A stretch of 64,000 nt of DNA from Nocardia farcinica (lineage in GTDB: Bacteria; Actinomycetota; Actinomycetes; Mycobacteriales; Mycobacteriaceae). The translations under genes were made by a program, and so were the position numbers. The stretch covers positions 558,001-622,000 of the forward strand of contig NZ_LN868939.1 of the NCBI RefSeq assembly GCF_001182745.1, given 5' to 3'. Under the pieces are notes generated by a model, which saw nothing but the letters and a program-made list of their open reading frames with translations, ran no database searches and had not been told where the DNA came from. Below, one piece after another: positions 30,527 through 39,053 of the stretch (position 1 is the first letter of the stretch; each line of letters begins with the position of its first letter).

Positions 30527-32388
30527 CGGACGGGCGGACGACGGGCGAGCCGCTGCTCGAGGTCGCCGGGCTGACGGTGACCTTTCCGAGCGAGGAGGGC
30601 CGCATCGAGGCGGTGCGCGGGGTGGACTACACCGTCGCCGAGGGCGAGGTGCTGGCCATCGTCGGCGAATCCGGTTCGGGCAAATCGGTGTCGGCGCTGG
30701 CGGTGATGGGGCTGCTGCCGGAGCAGGCGCGGATCTCCGGTTCGATCCGGCTGCGCGGACGCGAGCTGCTCGGCCTGGGCGACCGGCAGCTGTCCAAGCT
30801 GCGCGGCCGCTCGATCAGCATGGTGTTCCAGGATCCGCTCTCGGCGCTGACCCCGGTGTACCGGGTGGGTGACCAGGTGGCCGAGGCCCTGCTCGCGCAC
30901 GGCAGGATGGGCCGCAAGGAGGCGGCCGCGCGCGCGGTGGAGCTGCTCGAGCTGGTCGGTATCCCGGACGCGGCGGTGCGCGCCAAGGCGTTTCCGCACG
31001 AGTTCTCCGGCGGTATGCGCCAGCGGGTGGTGATCGCGATGGCCATCGCCAACGATCCGGCCCTGATCATCTGCGACGAACCGACCACCGCGCTGGACGT
31101 GACCGTGCAGAAGCAGATTCTGGATCTGCTGCGGCAGGCGCGCGACATCACCGGTGCGGGCGTGGTGATGATCACCCACGACATGGGCATCGCGGCCACG
31201 CTCGCCGACCGGGTGGCGGTGATGTACGCGGGCCGGGTGGTGGAGACCGCGACCGCGGCGGAACTGTTCGCCGAACCTCGGATGCCCTACACGGTCGGCC
31301 TGCTCGGCTCCATCCCGCGGCTGGACGGCCCGGCCCGTGCCCCGCTGATCCCGATCGCGGGCGCCCCGCCCGCCATGCACGCCCTGCCACCGGGTTGTTC
31401 GTTCGCCCCGCGCTGCCCGGTGGCCGTCGACGCCTGCCGCGCCGCCGAACCGCCCTTGGCACCGACCGGGCCGGCGCGGGCCGCGGCCTGTATTCGCACC
31501 GAGGAGCTGGGGTCGGCGGACCTGTTCGCCGCCTACCGTCGCGAGGTCGAATCCGCCGCCGCCCCCGCCGGCCCCGCGAGCGCCGCCGAACCGCCGGTGG
31601 TGCTGCGGGTCACCGACCTGGTGAAGACCTTCCCGATCACCTCCGGGGTGATCCTGCGCAGGCGCACCGGCGAGGTGCGCGCGGTGGACGGCATCGGTTT
31701 CGAGGTGCGCGCCGGGCGCACACTGGCGCTGGTCGGCGAATCCGGGTCGGGCAAGTCCACCACGCTCACCCAGATCCTCGACCTGGTACCGCCGCAGGGC
31801 GGCCGCATCGAGGTGCTCGGACACGACGTCGCCACGCTCACCCGGGCGCAGGCCAGGCAGCTGCGCAGGAAGATGCAGATCGTCTTCCAGGACCCGACCG
31901 CCGCGCTGGACCCCCGGCTGCCGATCTCCGACGTGCTGGCCCAGCCCTTGCGCATCGACGGGCGCCCGCGCGCCGAGATCGCCCGTCGGGTGCCGGAGCT
32001 GCTGGAACTGGTCGGGTTGCGGCCCGAGCACGCCGAACGCTATCCGGCCGATTTCTCCGGCGGCCAGAAGCAGCGCATCAGTATCGCGCGGGCGCTGGCG
32101 CTCGACCCGGAACTGCTGGTGCTCGACGAGCCGGTGTCCTCGCTGGACGTCTCCATCCAGGCCGGCGTGCTGAACCTGCTGCGCGAACTGCAGGACGAGC
32201 GCGGGCTGTCGTATCTGTTCGTCTCGCACGATCTTTCGGTGGTGCGCAACCTCGCCCACGACATCGCGGTGATGCACCGCGGCCGAATCGTGGAGTCGGG
32301 GCCCGCCGAGCAGGTGCTCGGCGACCCGCGGCACCCGTACACGCGGGCGCTGATCGACGCGGTGCCGATGCCGGCGCTCTCGCGGTAG
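30523..32388 (+). CDS. Fused double ABC ATPase of the peptide transporter (DppD-DppF)
   Basis: A 621-residue protein with two complete nucleotide-binding domains. The first (about 5-260) has Walker [10 protein letters not shown], signature FSGGMRQR and Walker B LIICDEP. The second (about 350-620) has [18 protein letters not shown] and LLVLDEP. A cysteine-containing segment after domain one ([17 protein letters not shown]) is the oligopeptide-transporter extension seen in OppD/DppD proteins. Fusion of the D and F subunits is frequent in actinobacteria. The ATG at 30523 overlaps the DppC stop. Confidence 0.93.
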   Translation: MTDGRTTGEPLLEVAGLTVTFPSEEGRIEAVRGVDYTVAEGEVLAIVGESGSGKSVSALAVMGLLPEQARISGSIRLRGRELLGLGDRQLSKLRGRSISMVFQDPLSALTPVYRVGDQVAEALLAHGRMGRKEAAARAVELLELVGIPDAAVRAKAFPHEFSGGMRQRVVIAMAIANDPALIICDEPTTALDVTVQKQILDLLRQARDITGAGVVMITHDMGIAATLADRVAVMYAGRVVETATAAELFAEPRMPYTVGLLGSIPRLDGPARAPLIPIAGAPPAMHALPPGCSFAPRCPVAVDACRAAEPPLAPTGPARAAACIRTEELGSADLFAAYRREVESAAAPAGPASAAEPPVVLRVTDLVKTFPITSGVILRRRTGEVRAVDGIGFEVRAGRTLALVGESGSGKSTTLTQILDLVPPQGGRIEVLGHDVATLTRAQARQLRRKMQIVFQDPTAALDPRLPISDVLAQPLRIDGRPRAEIARRVPELLELVGLRPEHAERYPADFSGGQKQRISIARALALDPELLVLDEPVSSLDVSIQAGVLNLLRELQDERGLSYLFVSHDLSVVRNLAHDIAVMHRGRIVESGPAEQVLGDPRHPYTRALIDAVPMPALSR

Positions 32389-32398
32389 GAGGAAAGCC

Positions 32399-34069
32399 AT
32401 GCGGATCCGTTCGGCCACAGCGCGACTGGTGATCGGGTTGCTCGTGTGCGGGCTGGTCGGCTGCTCGGCGGCGGACCGCTCGGCCGATGGCCTGTCCGAT
32501 GCGCTCGGCACCAGCAGCGACATCAACCCGGTGCCGCGCGAGCAGGTCCGCGAGGGCGGCAACCTGCGGCTGTCGGTGTCGGCTTTCCCGGCGAACTGGA
32601 ACACCCTGTCGATCGACGGCAACGAGGGCGACATCGCCGATATCGAGCGGCCGATGATGCCGCGCGCCTTCCGCATCGACGCAGCGGGCAAGCTCACCGT
32701 CGATACCGACTTCTTCACCGATGTGGCGCTGACGAACACCAACCCCCAGCAGGTCACCTACACGATCAACCCGAAGGCCGTCTGGTCCGACGGCACCCCC
32801 GTCACCTGGGCGGACATCGCCGCCCAGGCCGCGGCGCTGAGCGGGCGCGACACCCGCTACCAGATCGCGATGACCAACGGCTTCGACCGGGTCGCGCGGG
32901 TGGACCGCGGCGTCGACGACCGGCAGGCGGTGCTCACCTTCGAGCGTCCGTACGCGGAGTGGCGCGGCCAGTTCGCGGGCAACGCCGCCCTGTTCCCGAA
33001 ATCGGTGACCGGTGACCCCGATTCGTTCAACAGCGGGCTCGTGGACGCGATGGGACCGACCGCGGGCCCGTTCCGGCTGCAGTCCACCGACCGCGCCCAG
33101 GGCCGGATCGTGCTCGAACGCAATCCGCTGTGGTGGGGTACGCCACCCAAACTCGACACCATCACCTTCAGCGTGCTCGACAGCGCCGCCCGGGTCGCCG
33201 CACTGCAGAACGACGAACTCGATGTCACCCCGCTGACCAGCATCGACGAAGTGCTCACGGTGCGGGAGAGTGCGGGCCTCGAGGTGCGGCGGGCGCCGGG
33301 GAGCCGGTTCCGGCATCTGACCTTCAACGGCGCGCCCGGCTCCATCCTCGCCGACGCGGGGGTGCGGGTGGCGATCTCGAAGGCCATCGACCGGCAGGCG
33401 ATCGCCTCGGCGCTGCAGAACGGCCTGGTCGAGGACCCGAAGCCGCTGAACAACCACATCTTCCTGCAGGGCCAGGAGGGCTACCGGGACAACAGCCTGC
33501 CCTTCGACCCGGCGGCCGCCGAGCGGGAACTCGACGCGCTCGGCTGGCGCCGCGAGGGCGATGTGCGGGTCAAGGACGGGCGCAGGCTGGTGATCCGCGA
33601 TGTCATGTACGACGACCGGACCTGGGTGCAGATCGCCCAGATCATTCAGCGCAATCTGGCCGACATCGGGGTGGGCATGCAGATCGACACCCGGCCGGGC
33701 GCGGGCTTCTTCACCGATGTCATCCAGCCCGGCGATTTCGACGCCGCGCAGTTCATCTTCCAAGGGGACGCGTTCCCGCTGAGCAGCATCCCGCAGGTCT
33801 ACGGCTACTACCCCGACGACCTGCAGGGCAACTTCGGCCGGATCGGTTCACCGGAACTGAACGAGCTGATCGAGCGTACGCTGTCCGAACTCGATCCCCA
33901 GCGGGCGATCGAGCTGGCCAATCAGGTGGACCGGGCCGTGTTCGAGGAGGGTCATTCGCTGCCGCTGTTCCAGTGGGACGGCAGTTACGGTGTGCGCGCG
34001 GACCTCGCCAACTTCGGCTCGCCGGGGCTGGCCTCCTACGACTACACCGCGATCGGATTCGTGCAGTGA
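32399..34069 (+). CDS. Peptide-binding lipoprotein of the ABC transporter (paralog 1)
   Basis: A family 5 extracellular solute-binding lipoprotein of 556 residues with a lipobox ending in LVGC (Cys22). Typical sections include VWSDGTPVTWADI, GPFRLQSTDR and LNNHIFLQGQEGY. The ATG is preceded by AGGAAAGCC and lies 10 bases after the ATPase stop. It is closely related along its whole length to the next gene, so the pair arose by duplication and probably feeds the same permease with different ligands. Confidence 0.92.
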   Translation: MRIRSATARLVIGLLVCGLVGCSAADRSADGLSDALGTSSDINPVPREQVREGGNLRLSVSAFPANWNTLSIDGNEGDIADIERPMMPRAFRIDAAGKLTVDTDFFTDVALTNTNPQQVTYTINPKAVWSDGTPVTWADIAAQAAALSGRDTRYQIAMTNGFDRVARVDRGVDDRQAVLTFERPYAEWRGQFAGNAALFPKSVTGDPDSFNSGLVDAMGPTAGPFRLQSTDRAQGRIVLERNPLWWGTPPKLDTITFSVLDSAARVAALQNDELDVTPLTSIDEVLTVRESAGLEVRRAPGSRFRHLTFNGAPGSILADAGVRVAISKAIDRQAIASALQNGLVEDPKPLNNHIFLQGQEGYRDNSLPFDPAAAERELDALGWRREGDVRVKDGRRLVIRDVMYDDRTWVQIAQIIQRNLADIGVGMQIDTRPGAGFFTDVIQPGDFDAAQFIFQGDAFPLSSIPQVYGYYPDDLQGNFGRIGSPELNELIERTLSELDPQRAIELANQVDRAVFEEGHSLPLFQWDGSYGVRADLANFGSPGLASYDYTAIGFVQ

Positions 34070-34091
34070 GCGCGACCAGGAGGGAACGACG

Positions 34092-35756
34092 ATGAGGATT
34101 CGGGCGGCCACGCGCATCGCGGCTCCGGTGCTCGCGCTGGGCATGGTGCTGGCGGCATGCGGCGGCGACAGCGGGCAGCTGACCGGGGAGAACACCATCG
34201 GCGCGAGCAGCGACATCAACCCGCGCGAGCCGGGCGAGCTGCGCGACGGCGGCAATCTGCGCCTGGCGCTGACGTCGTTCCCGGCCACCTTCAACACCCA
34301 CCACGTCGACTCCGACGGCGAGGTCTCCGAGGTGCTGGCGGCGACGCTGCCCGGCACGCTGGAATCCGACGCCGCCGGTGAACTCACCGTCGACCACGAC
34401 TACTTCACCGACGTCCAGCTCACCGGAACGAATCCGCAGCAGATCACCTACACCATCAATCCCGCGGCGGTCTGGTCCGACGGCACGCCCATCACCTGGG
34501 AGGATCTGCGCGCGCAAGCGACGGCGCTGAGCGGTCGCGACACCGCCTACCAGGTGGCCGCGACCCAGGGCTACAGCCGGATCGAGAAGGTCGAACGCGG
34601 CGTCGACGACCGGCAGGCCATCGTGACGATGGCGCAGCACTACGCCGAATGGCAGGGGTTGTTCAACCCGCTGTACCCGAAGGCCACGAACGAGACACCG
34701 GAGGCGTTCGAGAACCTCGATCGCGAAGCGCCGCGGGTCTCGGGCGGGCCGTTCATGGTCACCGAGATCGACCGAGCCCAGCAGCGGATCGTGTTGAGCC
34801 GCAATCCCCGCTGGTGGGGCGAGACGCCGAAGCTGGAGACGATCACCTACAGCGTGCTGGATTACGCGGCCCGGCTGAACGCGCTGCAGAACAACGAACT
34901 CGACTCCGCGGACGTCTCCGGCCTCGACGAGGTGCAGGCGGCCTCGCAGACGCCCGGACTCGTCGTGCGCCGTGCCCCCGCGCTGCGCTTCTCGCACATG
35001 ACGTTCAACGGCGCGCCCGGTTCCATCCTGGAAGACCCGCGGTTGCGGGTGGCGATCTCCAAGGCGATCGATCGCCAGGCCATCGCCTCGGCGCTGCTCA
35101 ACGGCCTGGTCGCCGATCCGAAGCCGCTGAACAACCACCTCTACCTGGAGGGGCAGAAGGGCTACCAGGACAACGCGCAGGCCGTGGCCTACGACCCCGA
35201 GCAGGCCGCCGCCGAACTCGACGCGCTCGGCTGGAAGCTCAACGGGGACGTGCGGGAGAAGGACGGGCGCCCGCTCGAGATCCGCAATGTGATGTACCAG
35301 CAGCAGAACTGGGTGCAGATCGCCCAGATCGCCCAGCAGAATCTCGCGCAGGTGGGTGTGCGGTTGAAGATCGAAACCTACCCGGGCAACGGCCTGTTCA
35401 CCGACGTCATCGATCCGGGTAACTTCGACATCGCCAACTTCGTGTGGATGAAGAGCATCTTCCCGCTCGGCGCGCTGCCGCAGATCTACGCCTACGACCC
35501 GGCGAATCCGCTGAGCAACAAGGGCCGCATCGGCTCGCCGGAACTCAACGACCTCATCGAGCGGACCATTTCCGAACTCGATCCGGACAAGGCCATCGAG
35601 ATGGCCAACGAGGCCGATCGGATGATCTTCGAACTGGGCTTCTCGCTGCCGCTCTACCAGTCGGCGGGCATCGTCGCCCAGCGCGAGGACCTGGCCAACT
35701 GGGGCGCGTTCGGATTGCAGTCGGCGGACTACACGAAAGTCGGCTTCCTGAAGTGA
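34092..35756 (+). CDS. Peptide-binding lipoprotein of the ABC transporter (paralog 2)
   Basis: A second family 5 binding lipoprotein, 554 residues, lipobox ending in VLAAC (Cys23). It shares long blocks with paralog 1 (SSDINP, DGTPITWEDL, SILEDPRLRVAISKAIDRQ), while the middle region around residues 180-230 differs. GGAGGGAACGACG precedes ATG at 34092, 22 bases after paralog 1. Its TGA overlaps the GTG of the following membrane protein gene. Confidence 0.92.
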   Translation: MRIRAATRIAAPVLALGMVLAACGGDSGQLTGENTIGASSDINPREPGELRDGGNLRLALTSFPATFNTHHVDSDGEVSEVLAATLPGTLESDAAGELTVDHDYFTDVQLTGTNPQQITYTINPAAVWSDGTPITWEDLRAQATALSGRDTAYQVAATQGYSRIEKVERGVDDRQAIVTMAQHYAEWQGLFNPLYPKATNETPEAFENLDREAPRVSGGPFMVTEIDRAQQRIVLSRNPRWWGETPKLETITYSVLDYAARLNALQNNELDSADVSGLDEVQAASQTPGLVVRRAPALRFSHMTFNGAPGSILEDPRLRVAISKAIDRQAIASALLNGLVADPKPLNNHLYLEGQKGYQDNAQAVAYDPEQAAAELDALGWKLNGDVREKDGRPLEIRNVMYQQQNWVQIAQIAQQNLAQVGVRLKIETYPGNGLFTDVIDPGNFDIANFVWMKSIFPLGALPQIYAYDPANPLSNKGRIGSPELNDLIERTISELDPDKAIEMANEADRMIFELGFSLPLYQSAGIVAQREDLANWGAFGLQSADYTKVGFLK

Positions 35757-36505
35757 GTTCCGGGCCGGGCGACCGGTTCCGGCCGCTCGTCTACCCGGGC
35801 GCGGTGACGGTGGGCGCGCTCGCCGTGTGCGCGGTGCTGCTGCCGTTGGCCGACGCCGACCAGCTGGCCGCGCTCGCGACCGTGATGCTGGTGATCGTCG
35901 GGTACAGCGGCGTGCGGGCGGCGCGGGCGCTCGGGGTGGTGTCGACCGGGGTGCCCGCGGGCGAGCGGCTGTCGGCGCGGCGGGTGCGTCAGCAGCATCG
36001 GCTGGTGAGCCGCTCGTGGCTGGAGATCACCGCGGGTGATCGGCGGTGGTGGGTGCCGGTGTATTTCGCGCCCGAGCTGGTGGGGCTCACGGTCGCCGAG
36101 GTGCACTGCGCGCAGGCGGGGTCGGAGGGACGTTCTCGGTTGCGGTTCGCCGGGAACCGGTTGTCGCTCCGCGAGTTCGAGACCGGCGCAGCCGGCGGGG
36201 CGGCGACCGGCGCGGTCCGGCTGCGGGTGTATCCCTCCGGGCGGGCGCGCACGAGCGAGCCGCCGGGTCGCCTGATCGACAATCCGGTGCGCTCGGCCCC
36301 GGACGCCGACGAGCGGGCCCGGGTCGCCGCCCGGGTGCTCCGGCGCCTGCTGCTCGACGCCCAGCCCGCCGTGGCCGCGCCGGTCGCGGCGCTGCTGTGG
36401 GTCTACCTCGACGGCGGCGGCCTGCCCGCCTTCACCGGGGCCCTCGTGGTCGGGGCGGCGGCCGCGGTGTGGCTGACGGCGGTGCGGGGGTCGGACCCCA
36501 GTTGA
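35753..36505 (+). CDS. Membrane protein at the end of the peptide transporter operon, function unknown
   Basis: A 250-residue protein starting at GTG 35753, overlapping the preceding stop as GTGA. Two hydrophobic segments near the N-terminus (about 12-34 and 36-55) and two near the C-terminus (about 200-240) flank a hydrophilic domain of about 130 residues (RQQHRLVSRSWLEI to RVAARVLRRLL). No family was recognised. Coupling to the binding protein gene makes it an accessory candidate for the transporter, but similar proteins may be unrelated. Confidence 0.7.
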   Translation: MSSGPGDRFRPLVYPGAVTVGALAVCAVLLPLADADQLAALATVMLVIVGYSGVRAARALGVVSTGVPAGERLSARRVRQQHRLVSRSWLEITAGDRRWWVPVYFAPELVGLTVAEVHCAQAGSEGRSRLRFAGNRLSLREFETGAAGGAATGAVRLRVYPSGRARTSEPPGRLIDNPVRSAPDADERARVAARVLRRLLLDAQPAVAAPVAALLWVYLDGGGLPAFTGALVVGAAAAVWLTAVRGSDPS

Positions 36506-36542
36506 GGGCAGGGTCCGGCGGCCGGGAAGTTCGCCGACCAAA

Positions 36543-36571
36543 TTGGTCTTACCACTTGACCAGCTGACCAA
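36543..36571 (+). promoter_or_regulatory. GntR/FadR-type operator upstream of the regulator gene
   Basis: The stretch contains TGGTCTTACCA (36544-36554), an interrupted palindrome of FadR type, and a wider inverted pair TTGGTC (36543-36548) and GACCAA (36566-36571). It ends 20 bases before the GntR start codon, where binding would block transcription. Autoregulation is inferred. Confidence 0.65.
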
Positions 36572-36591
36572 CGCGGCGCACAGTAGTACCC

Positions 36592-37383
36592 ATGGCGTTG
36601 CAACCTGTGGTCAAACGGTCGGTATCGGCGGATGTGTTCGAGCAGATCGCCGCGGAGGTGCTCAGCGGTGAACGCGCACCCGGCTCGGCCTTGCCGAGTG
36701 AGCGTCAGCTCGCCGAAGCACTCGGGGTCTCCCGGCCCGCCGTGCGCGAGGCACTGCAACGCCTCGCGGCGGCGGGACTGGTCGCGGTGCGCCAGGGCGA
36801 CACCACCACCGTGCTGGACTACCGCCGTGGCGCGGGCTTGGAGATCCTGCCGCGCCTGCTGATCCGCCAGGGCACCCTCGACCCGACCGTGGCCCGCAGC
36901 ATTCTCGAGGCCCGATTGCACAACGGACCGAAGGTGGCCGAGCTGGCCGCGGCCCGGGCGGGCGATCGGGAGGCGCTGCGCCACGAGCTGGACCGCTGCC
37001 TCGACGCGCTGGCCCGCGAGACCGAGCCCGTCGCCCTGCAACGACACGCGCTCGCGTTCTGGGACCACCTGGTCGACGCCGCCGACTCCATCGTCTTCCG
37101 GCTGATGAACAACATGCTGCGCGCCGCCTACGAACCGGCGCTGGAGGCGCTGGCCCCGCTGATGACCGCCGAGGTCGGCAACGTCGCGGGATATCGCGCC
37201 ATCGCCGAGGCCGTGCTCGCCGCCGATCCGCCGGCCGCGACCGCTGCGGCCCGGGCCCTGCTCGAACCCGCCACCACCGCCTTGATCGCCGCCCTCGACG
37301 CGGCCGCGGCGACATCGAACACCGCTTCCGCGACATCGAACACCGCCGCCGAGGCGACACCGAACACCGAGGAACCATCATGA
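36592..37383 (+). CDS. FadR-subfamily GntR transcriptional regulator
   Basis: A 263-residue regulator. The N-terminal winged helix (about 8-75) carries the GntR signature [20 protein letters not shown]. An all-helical FCD-like effector domain follows (about 85-240). FadR-type proteins sense acyl-CoA or small carboxylates. The C-terminal 25 residues are a Thr/Ser/Ala/Asn-rich repeat (ATSNTA units) that is not part of the fold. Its stop overlaps the ATG of the fatty acid hydroxylase gene, which is the most likely target together with itself. Confidence 0.88.
   Translation: MALQPVVKRSVSADVFEQIAAEVLSGERAPGSALPSERQLAEALGVSRPAVREALQRLAAAGLVAVRQGDTTTVLDYRRGAGLEILPRLLIRQGTLDPTVARSILEARLHNGPKVAELAAARAGDREALRHELDRCLDALARETEPVALQRHALAFWDHLVDAADSIVFRLMNNMLRAAYEPALEALAPLMTAEVGNVAGYRAIAEAVLAADPPAATAAARALLEPATTALIAALDAAAATSNTASATSNTAAEATPNTEEPS
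37310..37370 (+). repeat. Short tandem repeat in the regulator tail
   Basis: Three copies of a 16-base core, CGACATCGAACACCGC or close to it, at 37310, 37331 and 37355 (spacing 21 and 24). They encode the ATSNT/ATPNT units at the C-terminus of the GntR protein. Spacing in multiples of three keeps the frame. Confidence 0.7.
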
Positions 37384-38036
37384 CCCGATCCACCGTCCGC
37401 CGCGGAATGACGCTCGGCGATGCCTTCCGCGAATTCCTGCGCCATCCCTCGCCGTGGATGATCGCCACCACCCTGGTGTGCGTGCTGGCCGCCCGGCTGG
37501 TCGTCGGCGACTGGCAACCGACCGACGCGCTGGTGCCGCTGGTGATGGTGGCGGTGTTCCCGGTTTTCGAATGGGTGGTGCACGTGCTCGTGCTGCACTG
37601 GCGGCCGAAGCGGCTCGGGCGGCTGACCCTGGACAGCGAACTGGCCCGTAAGCACCGCGAACACCACATCGACCCGCGCGAGATCCCGCTCATCTTCATC
37701 CCGACGCGATCGCTGGTGATCGTGCTGGTGGCACTGCTGCTGATCGCCGCGTTCGCCTTCCCCCGGCCGGGCCTGGGGCTGACCTTCCTGCTCACCGTCA
37801 CGGTGCTCGGCCTCGGCTACGAGTGGACGCACTACCTCATCCACACCGACTACAAGCCGCGCCGCGCGCTGTACCGCGCGGTGTGGCGCAACCACCGCCA
37901 CCACCATTACAAGAACGAGCACTACTGGTTCACCGTCACCAGCTCCGGCACCGCCGACCGCCTGTTCGGCACCTGTCCCGACCCGGCCACGGTGGCCACG
38001 TCCCCGACGGCTCGCAACCTCCACGGCGCCCACTGA
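37380..38036 (+). CDS. Membrane fatty acid hydroxylase (sterol desaturase superfamily)
   Basis: A 218-residue di-iron membrane enzyme with four helices and the histidine clusters of the family: [19 protein letters not shown] and [11 protein letters not shown]. These bind a di-iron centre and act on acyl or sterol-like chains. The ATG overlaps the end of the GntR gene as ATGA, so the two are co-translated. The FadR-like partner suggests control by fatty acids or acyl-CoA. The exact substrate is unknown; mycolic or membrane acyl chains are plausible. Confidence 0.88.
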   Translation: MTRSTVRRGMTLGDAFREFLRHPSPWMIATTLVCVLAARLVVGDWQPTDALVPLVMVAVFPVFEWVVHVLVLHWRPKRLGRLTLDSELARKHREHHIDPREIPLIFIPTRSLVIVLVALLLIAAFAFPRPGLGLTFLLTVTVLGLGYEWTHYLIHTDYKPRRALYRAVWRNHRHHHYKNEHYWFTVTSSGTADRLFGTCPDPATVATSPTARNLHGAH

Positions 38037-38053
38037 GCGGGCAGGCGAGCCGG

Positions 38054-38081
38054 TTGACAAAGTACCCTAGGGGGGTATGGT
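38054..38081 (+). promoter_or_regulatory. Copper-responsive promoter with CsoR-type operator, possibly leaderless
   Basis: A consensus -35 TTGACA (38054-38059) and -10 TATGGT (38076-38081) are spaced by 16 bases. The inverted repeat TACCC-N5-GGGTA (38063-38077) overlaps the spacer and -10, matching the CsoR copper-repressor operator type. Transcription should start near 38088, essentially at the ATG at 38089, so the mRNA may have no leader. The operator would control the secreted protein and copA. Confidence 0.78.
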
Positions 38082-38088
38082 AGGTGGC

Positions 38089-39015
38089 ATGAACGCCGCC
38101 ACCAAGTTCACCGGTTTCGCCGTCGGGCTCGCCGCGATCTTCGGCATCGCGCTGGGCGTCGGCGCGCTCGTCGGCCCCACCGACTCCCCACCCGCCGAGC
38201 ACGCCGAGCACGACACCGCCGCCGACGCCCCCGCGGCCGACCACCTGCCCGGCGGACTGCTCGTCACCGACCGGGGCTACACCCTCGAGCTGGCGGACCC
38301 CCAGGTCAGCGCGGCCCCGGAGGTTCCGCTGCGGTTGCGCATCCTCGACGCGAGCGGCGCGCCCGTCACCCGGTACACCACCAGCCACGACAAGGATCTG
38401 CACCTGATCGTGGTCCGCCGCGACCTCACCGCCTTCCAGCACGTGCACCCGGTGCTCGGCGCCGACGGCACCTGGAGCGTGCCGCTGAATCTCAGCCGGG
38501 CCGGGGACTACCGCGTCTACGCCGACTTCGTCCCGGAGGGCGGCGAGAACCTGACGCTGGGCGCCGACCTGCGGGTCGCCGGCGGCTACGATCCCCAGCC
38601 GCTGCCCGCCCCGGCCGGCACCGCCGTCGTGGGCGACTACACCGTCACCCTGACGGGCACCGTCACCGCGGGCGCGCCGTCGACGGTGACCCTCTCGGTC
38701 GCCCGCAACGGACAGCCCGTCACCGACCTGCAGCCCTACCTGGGCGCCTACGGCCACCTGGTCGCGCTACGCTCGGCAGATCTGGCCTACCTGCACGTGC
38801 ACCCCGAAGGCCACCCGGGTGACGGCGTGACCGCACCGGGACCGGGCATCACCTTCGCGATGACCGCGCCCAGCCCCGGCGACTACCGCCTGTTCCTGGA
38901 CTTCCAGCACGAGGGCGTGGTCCGCACCGCCGAATTCACCGTGACGGTGCCGCGCGACGGCGCGACCGCCACCGCACCCGCCCCCGCGCCACACGACGAC
39001 GGCCACGGCCACTGA
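38089..39015 (+). CDS. Exported His-rich protein of the copper module
   Basis: A 308-residue membrane-anchored or secreted protein with an N-terminal hydrophobic segment (about 7-29). Its ends are rich in His, Asp and Ala ([17 protein letters not shown]). The body holds two beta-sandwich-like halves with paired HVHP motifs ([11 protein letters not shown] and [10 protein letters not shown]) and other histidines suited to metal binding. It lies directly upstream of the copper ATPase behind the CsoR-type operator. A periplasmic copper-binding or sequestering role is inferred; enzymatic function is not evident. Confidence 0.8.
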   Translation: MNAATKFTGFAVGLAAIFGIALGVGALVGPTDSPPAEHAEHDTAADAPAADHLPGGLLVTDRGYTLELADPQVSAAPEVPLRLRILDASGAPVTRYTTSHDKDLHLIVVRRDLTAFQHVHPVLGADGTWSVPLNLSRAGDYRVYADFVPEGGENLTLGADLRVAGGYDPQPLPAPAGTAVVGDYTVTLTGTVTAGAPSTVTLSVARNGQPVTDLQPYLGAYGHLVALRSADLAYLHVHPEGHPGDGVTAPGPGITFAMTAPSPGDYRLFLDFQHEGVVRTAEFTVTVPRDGATATAPAPAPHDDGHGH

Positions 39016-39053
39016 CGCCGACCGCACGCGGGCCGCACAGAACGGAGCACCCC

